From assembly GCA_026260175.1 (NCBI GenBank), contig JAKCWW010010364.1, positions 1 through 21,841 on the forward strand: 21,841 bases of DNA, in the 5' to 3' direction. Under the pieces are notes generated by a model. The model did not search any database and was not told where the DNA came from. It was given only the letters and a program-made list of their open reading frames with translations. The position numbers and the translations under genes were made by a program. The stretch comes from Reticulitermes lucifugus (Eukaryota; Arthropoda; Insecta; Blattodea; Rhinotermitidae). Of the stretch, positions 8,814 through 18,991 are shown piece after piece. Each line of letters begins with the position of its first letter. The stretch's first letter is position 1.

Positions 8814-11800
8814 CTGAAACAGAAGACACAATACTTTATTTCATACTACAAATGAAATATTCCAGCGGACTACATATTTTGAAAATGCATGTCCTGTGAG
8901 TGTGCATACCTGATTAGCTTTATGTTAGTTTACTGTTGATACAAATATGTGGTGGGAACACAGGATCTATGTGGGTGAACTATGCCAATGTTTAAGAAGC
9001 TGGAGGAGGAAAGCTTGCCTTGCTAAGCATTCTGGTTGACATTCTCCAACACATAACATGAGTACACTATGAAGCCACAAGTACTAATAATGTTACAGTG
9101 AGTCACAGCTAAGGAGGGTAAATGTTTTGTGCAGGTGCAGAATGCTCAAATTCTTTCATTCTTTCCCCCTCTCATTTTGTCACCACCTTCAGATTCTGTG
9201 CTGTCACGTTTACTGTTCTAAAGATACTGTACTAAGTAATGGCTGACATAAGTTCCTCTTGTACTGCATTACATGCTATCCATGCTGAAAAATATTTCCA
9301 CTAAGTTTTTGATCTTACAGACATCTGAATTTTATGCCATATACTGATTACTTGTGTGGTAAGCCATTTCTGAGAAAATGTATGAATCTCAGCTTCTTTC
9401 AGCAACATATATTACTACCTTGAATTCCAATCAGCCTTTAATGGCCTCAAGGGAATTCAATTTCTGGTGATGTACTGTATTTGTAAATGACTGATTGGGA
9501 TTATCATGTCAGGATGTCTTTAAAAACTTTTGTATTCACAAGAACAGAACTCTTTATTCATCACGTGTGCCTCAAATGCATGTATAGGCTTCTAAGGTTG
9601 TCACAGATCTATTTGTAATTGAACTGTCCACTTCTGAGAGGCAACTTTACTAACATTCCCCACAAGGCTGCAAAAATTGTAACATGTCTAGAGGTCTTTC
9701 TAAGCCCTTCTTTCTTTGTTGTCCCACAAAACATCAAAATAAGGCAGAAATATTTTGACACTGAAAAATGTCTCTGCTTGTCTTATTGCCACTTTGACAA
9801 AATCCACACCCCCTTAGACTGGTTATTTCTTCATGATGTTTTTATCTGAAGAATATCAGTATCAATAGCATTATTACTTATGTTTGTGTGATCAACATCT
9901 GACAGTCTTCAGAAATGCAATTCGGTGTTGTACACCAAGAGGCACGGATCAACAGACAGCCCCATATTGCATATCAGACATTTGAATGTTGTTCTTTTGT
10001 TTTTCATGAAACATACAAGACACCAAGCTAAATTCTCTTCCAAGGGCTATTGTTCACTATGCTGTAGGTCAAGCTGGGGCATTTGGCTGAGAAAAGGGGT
10101 TTGTTTTCCCCATGGGATGGACACAAGAGGTGAGGTGAAGAAAACTCCTCAGACTTCAATGGCCCTGGAGGTTGAAAATAGTTTTGTCCATTTCCATGCT
10201 CATCAGCTAGGTATATTTGTCACATGGTAAGATTTGGCCATATACCTCATGTATCTGTTAGTCTTATACTGTGTCTGGGTTCAGAGCATCTCCATGCTCA
10301 TCATACAAATTACCCTCTGTCAGATGATGATGTATACTGGTCAACATGTTTACACTTCTGTCTTTCCATAATATGACTATTATGTCATCTCTCATCCTGG
10401 CCTTTGTCATGCAATTTCAGTTTCTTTCCAAAATACATATATGTTCCTTTCCATCTGACAGTACCACAGCAATTTAATGGCTTAGTCTGTAAATCATCAG
10501 GTGTCAGGAGAAGACATGCACAGTTTATCTCACATTTTCAATCCTTGTAATAACCCATTTCACTATTACATGTTTCCTCTCTTTACCTTAAAAATGTTAT
10601 GCTCCATGCATATCTATTACAGTTGCACAGCTTGTATATTCAACCTAACCACTTGTTTCTCTTTGGTGTATACTGTTTAAAAATAGCTCTGCCTTGGAAG
10701 GACATAATAATTTCCCTGATTAATAAATGTTCAATAGGACTGACCCATTAAGCAAATCACTGAACTTATCACATACAGTTCTCATTTTCTACAGTCAGTT
10801 TAATTCCATCTTATCAGGTTCAGTTTTGTTGCAAAGTATATGAATTTCATTATACGAGTGAAGTCATGCTGTGTTTTCATAAAATGTCTTTGGAAACTGC
10901 TCCAGTATGAACCAGTAATCTTTCATCTGTCTTTTGTTCATGCCCCATGTGCACAAAAACAAATACAGTTCCTGTATAGTCATATGATGCAGTGAGATCA
11001 TCATTTATTGTCCAAGTCTTGGTGACAATCTCTCTTCCACCAACAGTTGCACAATCTGAAGAAAACCATCTTGAAAAATCTCGGAGGGTTCTACTGATGT
11101 ATGCCTCATTTTGCCTTAACTCACCATGACCCCTGTAAACCTGCGATTTACAGGTACAGAAGTTTGAGATTGTGTACTGTCACCTACTGTGTGTAGTTTG
11201 TTCTGTCTTCCCCTCCTTTGTCAATGCCACTTTGTGTAAGAAAAATGTCTTCATCTTGAAGTCTCCTCTTCAAAGTTATCCTTACATCTTACACTCTTGC
11301 TGTTCAAAGCCTCTGAATGTTACCATGCATGTTCATGGAATAAAAAATGTACAACTACTTCCTGTATGGAGAACTACAAATTAAGGAATGTAACTCAATC
11401 AATGAGAGGATGAAAGAAAATGCCATGAAAATATTCAATACCACCTTTTACACCAATTCCTTTAGTCTGAATATTGATGACATAACAAAAACAAAAGCAA
11501 TGAAGGGTATTTTTTTGTGGTTTGCTGAATAGTGAAATTTGGTATTAGTCCCATTTCGCATAGAAAAATTCATGTGCTTCCAGCAAGTGGGTGTGGCACG
11601 ATTACTTTTAAATGCCCAGATTCTGATATCATCAAATATGCATTTGTCTACCAGTGCTGACGTAGCCTGACCAATCAGCCACGCAATGCCTAGAAACAGT
11701 ATTTCCCTACCAGGGTTCTGCACAACAATGTTAGGGGTTCTGTGGGAAACCATGAAAGAAATACATAAACATTTTGAAACACAGCAAAAAGTTCAAATAT

Positions 11801-14800
11801 TACGGAATATTTTGTCCAGCAATCGGCAATACTGGAGTTATCTCCATGTGCTATCAATTGACCCATTGTTTTGTGACCTGTAAGTGTTTTCATAGGTAGG
11901 GTTTCCTTGGGATATGAAAAATTATAGGGGTTCCTCCTTGGAAGAAAGGTTCGGAAACACTGCCCTAGGGCATAGCAAGTGATACTGTATGATCTATTAG
12001 TAAGGACTTAATACATACAGTACTATTCTAAAGATTTTGACATAGTGTTAAATAGATTCTATATTATAAATATTTCCAAGAAAAACTATGTGAAAATCAA
12101 AATAACTAAAGAGGAAGAGAAATTTTAAAGTATTTACACATAACTGGGCAAAACCTTAAACTAAGGAACATTACATGGGGATCCCACTGTATTTGTTCCT
12201 GCATTCACATGGGACGTATATGCAATTTTTAGTGTCGTGTACTTCTTTTTTAATCTTTGTGAGTATGTGACCTACCACTGTTCCTATTCAAGATTTTTCC
12301 AAAGTCTGTGATTTTTTTTTTCTGATATTCACAGGATGTATGGTACTAACATAGAACCACTCACGTTTTCCTGATTAATAAGACTGTTTTTAGCTAAAGA
12401 CTTTGTTTATGAATTCTGGTTGGTATCCATTTCTTATGCGTTTTAAAATTCCTTGTTCCTTCCACAGGCCATCTTCCGCAGTGCATACAGCTGTTGTGCT
12501 TCTCCCTTGGCATTTGACTATACTTGCTTGGTACTGATTGGGTGATTAGCTACAAATACTACTCATTGTGAGTTGGTTTTCTGTATATATTTTCTTGATG
12601 AAGATGCTACTTCTGTCCACTAGTACATCAAGGAATGGAACAATTTAAGTTGTCTAGAAAGACAGCATTGTTTGCTGAAAACAAGAGTAGTCTCTTCCTC
12701 CTACAAAACGATATTTTTTATTTACCACAGATAATAATGATGTCACATTACACTTACTTTCTGCTGAAATAAGTTCTTCCATCAATTCTCCATCCATTTC
12801 TGTCATGGGAACATCTGCAACAAACATGAATTACATATATAAAGTAAAACACAATTTTCAAGGCCCCTGACAGGTCAGAGTTATATTTGTGTGTTTCTTC
12901 CTGGAAGCCTGAAAATTCTTATCTGTGCAAAAAAAGTACCGTCTCCACCTTTTATGCAAAAAATCATTCTGTTCAACTCCCAGGACTTTCAAGGTGACCA
13001 GGAAGGAAACATGTACATAAGGACAGACTCTTGAACAATAATACTAATGATAAACTTTGTATTTGAATAGATACTTAATAACCCACCAGTACTTCCAGCA
13101 GACACAACATCGCTGAGGATTATATCAGGCTCTAATGACACAGGGTTGCAGTCATGTTCTGCATCAGGATCAAGTCGTGGCTGTTTAGGTGGTCGCCCTG
13201 GACCTCGTCGTCGCTTCAGGCTGGAATTTGAAGGACTCTGTGGTCGTGTCGTTTCAATCTAAAAATGTTAGTGGTTATTATTTTGTGACAAAAATGTCAA
13301 AATATCTGTGAAATTGAGGATACTGAGTGAATTTTCTAATTCAAAGAGTATTTTTTTATCACCAGACTGAGCACTGAGGAGTGGATGGCATCACTTGTCA
13401 CTACGCAGCAACAAAGTCATCAACTACCGTGTGGCAACAAAACACACTCTTTGTAGCACAGGTACTGCTTATGTCCGTCATGTCCCATGGTCATTCAGGC
13501 TTCTTCTGGGACTATTAACACATTAGACTTTTCAGCCATTCAACATCAATGAATAAACTAAATCAGTACATAATAGAATCATAATCTGCCACAAAAATAC
13601 AGATTAATTTATTTCCAAATTAACAGTAAACATGTACTTTCAAGCCTGAATGTAGAAAATGCTTATTCAGGGTGCTCAGGTAAAATAAACACATGACAAA
13701 TGGTTTCCTGTGTCAAGTCTAAGTTACAGTGGTATGTGGTGTGATCAAATAGTTTAAGGATTGACTTTGAGATGACACTACTGCTGCTTCTACCAATAGG
13801 TGCCGAGTCATTTCCTGCTTGGAATAAGGCTGTAGCACATGTGATTGCTGGAAAGTTGAGTACAAGTGTGTGCTGTTCCACTTGTGATTTTGGTGTACCC
13901 AGAAATGGCAGACTTGAACAAACAGCATATCTGCATCAACTTTTGCTTTGAACCGGGGGAAAATGATACAGAAATTTCCTAAGTGTTTTAAGTAGCTTTT
14001 GGGGAGCAGATAATGGGAAGAACACAAGTTTTTGAGTGATTCTCCAAGTTGAAGAGCAGTGTGACCTCTGTTGAAGATGTCAAATGCTCAAACGGAAGAA
14101 AATGTTGATCAAGTGAAAGGACTTGTCCTCAAAAACAGAAAAATCACTATTCATGAAGTAGCTAACATGTTAGATATTTCAATTGGGTCAGTTCAGAGCA
14201 TTTCAGAGAAAATTCCTTTGAAGATAACCACAGGTGATGAGATGTGGATTTATGGGTATGACCCAGAAAAATGATACCACCATCATTCAAGCTAAACTGC
14301 GGGATCCACCTGCCGAGTTTCAAAGAGTGCACTCCAAGAAATGCTACAAATGGTGGCCCTATCACTGGGCTTGCTGTATGAAGTCCCAAGAAGACTACTC
14401 TGAAGGGGACAACATTGATTAGGAGGTAACCATTGTTGTTATGTAGATATAAATTCAGTTTGGAAGTTATTTGATCATACTACATAAGACAGCCTAAATG
14501 TAAATACCATGCACAATAATAGTATTTATTAAGCAGGTTCAACAAAAATCCACCTGAGGGTGATTAACATAACTAGTTGGCCTGACTAAATGGTCACTAT
14601 ATACACCGAGATATTCATATCACTGAATCACAAAGCAGTGCATTTCTTTTTCACAGAATGTCGTAGGCTGTTAGCAAAACCAACTGTGCACAGCTTGCTA
14701 TATATCAGTGTCTCTTGGGCACCTTCTTCAGAGGACCACAGGTGAAAACTGCAAGTGGCAGTGAAGATGGTAAACAATGTCTTCACAGCAGATGTTTGGG

Positions 14801-17800
14801 TCTTGATTGTGGACAGATTGGGATAGTGTGGATGTCTGCAGAGAATTATCAATTTCAAATATGGTTCACAGTGAAGACGGTTTCACCACCATCTGCCTAC
14901 TCAACCTTGATCCCTTCTTAGGGAAGTTTCTGCTGAAGCCTTATACACAGGTAAAGTTAATATTCTTAGCTTAAAAATGAAATGGCACAGTTTTAAACAA
15001 TTAACAGAAGAAAATAAATGGACTATTCCATCAACTAATCATGACAGCCCAAATATTTACTGTCTTTTCAAAGTACAAACTTAAAATGTACTTCAGTATA
15101 TTCAAACATAACACAGTTATATTTGTGTCACCTCATACATAAATTACTGAGCTCAAACATCCCCCCTTCAAAATCAGCTTCCATAAAAAAAATGTTTACT
15201 GACTTGAGTTGTGGTTGTATGTCGTGTTGGTATGCGTGGTGATAATGAGCCAGGTTTCTGTGGTGAGCTGTTCCGTGACCTGGTGGAACGAGTTGCTGGA
15301 GGACTGGGGACTGCAGTAACTGATGTCTTTTCAGTATCTTCTGACTCTACATCTAATTGTTCAGCTTCTTCCTGTAGCAAATCAAAACATCCCTCCATGA
15401 TTCACTTGTGATTCCCGTGCTATCAAAAAGTACAGTTAAAGTTTGCCACATTATTAAATATCATGCCATGAAGGAATGTAAGGAGAATGGCCAAAGTTTG
15501 TGGCTGACAAATGTTAAAAATTCAAAGTAATGTTAAATGCCAGGAGTGGGTTCAGATGTATGTTACACAGGTGGCAAAAGTGCCCAGTACCTACACAGCT
15601 TGGCATAGGATGAGTGAGGGTGGTCAGCTTCATACCCTAGCTAACGTGTGTGCACGCGCACACGCACACATACCAGGAGTTAAATCCAGTCATTCAGGAT
15701 ATATGTTTTGTCCACAGCATGGAGATAGGTTACATCAATGCTACTGGAAAACTATTTCCCACACAGTACACACGACCTTTTTTGGGGGAANNNNGGGGGG
15801 GGAAGAAAGAGAGAGAAAAGAAACAACAGAGCTCTTCACATGTAATAATACTGAAGACACTGACATACCTTGACACTGGACTCTAAAACAGACTTTGGTG
15901 GTGGAACTTCTATTGCCACAGGGCTGGTGCAATCAATGTCCTTATTCACTAACAGAACATATATTGGACCAACTGATGACTTGAGATGTATCTGATAAGC
16001 CTTCTTGTTATTGCTATTCTGAAAAGAAAATTCAAACTAGGAACAGTTTTATACATGAATATCTACATTAATGCATTTATTTTACAGTTCCTGCATATAC
16101 AGTATCAAATGAGAAATGATAGGATGTCAGTGATGAATTGGGAGAATGCAGTCATGGCCTATTTTAATGTATTCCAAACATGGCCAGAGTTTGTAGCTGG
16201 CAATGCTGGGAATTCAGACCATCCACAAGTGCTTGCAGTGAGGTGAGGTATATGTTATATCTACTCTAAAAACATCCAGTACATATGCATCCTACTCAAG
16301 TCTTCACCACAATACCTATTTCAGTTTAACAGGTACAGTAAAACCCCTATTTAAAGAATTGCTGGGGGATTAGAATATAATTCACTAAATCGAGGTTTTC
16401 ATTAAATGGAGGTTACATTGTTTATATGGAGCCACTGCCAGGACATGAAAAAATCATCACTTAATCTGGGATTTCACTAAATGCGGGAACATTAAATCGG
16501 GGTTTTACTGTATTTCAAACCAAATAGAAGCATTTAACAAATCTGGGAAATCAACTGCGAGGTTCAGTTCTCATGCCTGTGACCATCTGGGATATCATCT
16601 GCACAATCTGGTACAAATTTACAGATGCTGAGGAGGAACCTGTTGCCTCTGTCTTCAGTACAGGATAAAATGGAGGGAGCAGATTCCTTTCAAACATCAA
16701 TATAAAGTTCTGTAGACTACATGACATCACATCCCAGAAGACAGTAACCTTTGGTAAATACAATATTTAGGGTTTACTTGATGGCAGTCAGCAACTCTGA
16801 CTATACAGTATCAAATATTGATAAACAGTCACACTTCATTTGTTTGAGACACTGTACGATTGTTTTTCTGGATAAATTTAATTTTCAAGCATTGTTCTGT
16901 TTTCCAGGCAAACTGCTTCAGCTACAGTCTTCATAAATTGTTTCATAAAGTAAGAGTCTGAGCACTGCTTGTTTTGCTTTGTGGTGTTATATACCAACAA
17001 AAAGTTGCTTCTTTTAGTTCCTCACTGCCTGCTGCAACTCATGCAATACAAACATTTGGTCAATTCCTCTAGCTTTTCTTTTGCTTGCATTAAAAAAAAC
17101 AGGTTGGAACAATAAACTTCGTTTAATATTATTTATTCTGTGCTTTGTGATTGTAATTAATTACATATACAAATAAATTCACATACAGTATGTACAATAT
17201 TACATGTTATTTGTACATATAAGCTCTCCTACATTTTTTGGCAAGTCTTTGCCATCTTCAGGGAGATGATGATGACAAAGGAATTTATACATACATAAAG
17301 TTAAAACATCATAAATTATACAGTGTGTAAAAATATATAGAGCTATAGACATAATATAAATATTATGCTGTCAACATATTCATAGCTAAAAAGTCCTTAA
17401 TATGTCTTTGTTTATGACGTATGTAGACAGTTATGTGCATACAAACATCCAATGTGGATTCTTTGATCCAAAACGGATCTAGTCCCTGTTACGTGTTGTG
17501 GTGTGCACAGTGTAGGAGTGCATGTAATACCCTCCTACACTGTGCAAACCTACACTTCCTACACCAGGCTAGCGATTAAGAAAAGAATCAACAACCACTT
17601 CCTCTCACATTCCTTCTAATCAATTATTCACAATCATCATAACATAATCAAGGTACCTGATATAGCTTCATGACATAAATCAACACAAAATGTAAGCCAT
17701 CAATCACCTCACATGTACATTCATAGTCTTCATTCATTTAATGACACCTTGTCAGCTGAATAAAGTGGCAGGTTGACTGTGAATGGTTGATTAGTAAGAA

Positions 17801-18934
17801 TATGGACAGAAGCAGTCATGACATAATTTAAAATAATTTATTGCCCCAACATTTGCAGGGACCCAGGGAAACGACAAAACAAGTCAGCCACCTGTAGGCC
17901 AAATCTCAAACACACCTGTTCAACTGAGGGCACCTCCAATTCTGTTCCACTGGGAGCCTGGATTGCAAGCATTGTGTCTTCTTCAAAACATCTACATATG
18001 TCTTCATGTGTTACATATGCCAGGTGATAGTTTTCAACATCATCTGTAATGTTATGAATACTCTGCTGCATCCACTGCAAAAAAATACATATCCATCACA
18101 ATGAACTCATTAACAATCTTCTTTTTGTACTTGACAGTTACTGAGCTGATCAGTCTGCAAAACTGATACCCCTGGGCCGGACAACTGGAGTTTGATGCTG
18201 GGCAGGGGTATGATGAATAGCTCTTGAGCACATCCCCAGCTTCTTACAAAGAGCACAACAGAGGGCCATTTTCACAGATGTAAAGCAGCCACAGCACAAG
18301 CGACCTCCATTTATTGCCACGATCTATAGCATGAGTGTCCAACCTGCAGCCGCCAGGTTGTGTTATGCGACCTGTGGCCACATTTGTATATTATATGTGT
18401 ACTATAAAGATTGCACAATAATTTAGGTCAGGTGTACCACTTATTGTGATCATTACATGTGCAGCCCACGAACCAGGTCACAATAACGGCTGTGGCCCTA
18501 TACCAAAAAAGAATGGACACTTCTGTTCTAGAGCATATCCTTTACCATCTCTGCATCATCATGGTGGGATGCTTGGGCCTAATTCTTAGGGTTATTTAAC
18601 AACACTATTTCCACTACTCTGATATAAAAAGCACACTATTAATTATTAAGAAGCACTATAGTGAAACAGCACTAACAACGGGGCACAATAATAAGGATCA
18701 GCCATATAGTAATAAAGTAAATATATAAAGGTCAACCTATGACATGTCATGAGGGCACAGAGGAGAGGCTGAGTTATAGCTCTACCCATACACTACTCAG
18801 CACTAGAAGGTAGTCAATGCCACTTTACTCCTGGGAAAGAGACCTGGTACCCATTGTACAGGAGGCTTGGTAGGCCTCATGATGGGTCTGGACAGGTAGA
18901 GAAAATCTTGCCTCCACCAGGGTTCAAAAGTGTA

Positions 18935-18991
<57 letters not shown>

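Larger units (their letters stand above)
8814..12757 (-). other. Largest visible E2F intron (3.9 kb), loaded with transposon relics
   Basis: Donor gtaagtg at 12757 and below, acceptor tgtttcag next to 8813. It holds a decayed piggyBac transposase (9909-11100), an hAT-like MITE (11697-11962) and a Penelope-like RT relic (12170-12644). The stretch 8814-9908 has no firm feature. A minus-strand segment at about 9700-9840 ([18 protein letters not shown]) vaguely recalls a second Cys-rich piggyBac tail, but I would not call it. Confidence 0.6.
13259..15203 (-). other. E2F intron containing a mariner relic
   Basis: 1.9 kb, donor gtcagt at 15203, acceptor next to 13258. Apart from the mariner relic at 13735-14484, both flanks (13259-13734 and 14485-15203) show nothing I recognise. 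Confidence 0.5.
15372..15868 (-). other. E2F intron with a 4-N gap and a CA/CG-rich tract
   Basis: Donor gtatgt, acceptor ctacag. It contains NNNN at 15791-15794 flanked by G-runs and an alternating purine-pyrimidine tract at 15644-15672. The frames across it are chance. Confidence 0.6.
16019..17915 (-). other. E2F intron with MITE copy 2 and possible retroelement tail
   Basis: 1.9 kb, donor gtgtgt, acceptor tcttttcag. It contains the 175-bp MITE at 16336-16510, a hairpin at 17504-17546 and a possible retroelement 3' tail near 17222-17275. The rest shows nothing recognised. Confidence 0.5.

Noticed and set aside
9700-9840. Possible second Cys-rich piggyBac-like tail on the minus strand
   Set aside because: Only a loose CxxC pattern with a stop nearby; the better match at 9909-10060 already accounts for the tail.
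11448-11893. 101- and 67-residue minus-strand frames
   Set aside because: They fall largely over an hAT-like MITE with inverted ends and show no protein family features.
13663-14027. Minus-strand frames over the mariner left part
   Set aside because: Antisense to the mariner element, whose + strand transposase remnants are recognisable.
15211-15411. Plus-strand open frame over the E2F linker exon
   Set aside because: Antisense shadow of the minus-strand exon 15204-15371.
15511-15932. Open frames crossing the NNNN gap
   Set aside because: They include ambiguous bases and low-complexity sequence; no family features. Part is antisense to the E2F exon at 15869-16018.
16120-16246. Plus-strand open frame ending [18 protein letters not shown]
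   Set aside because: It vaguely recalls a repeat-derived peptide seen in insect gene sets, but I cannot support a family or splice context. Treated as intron.
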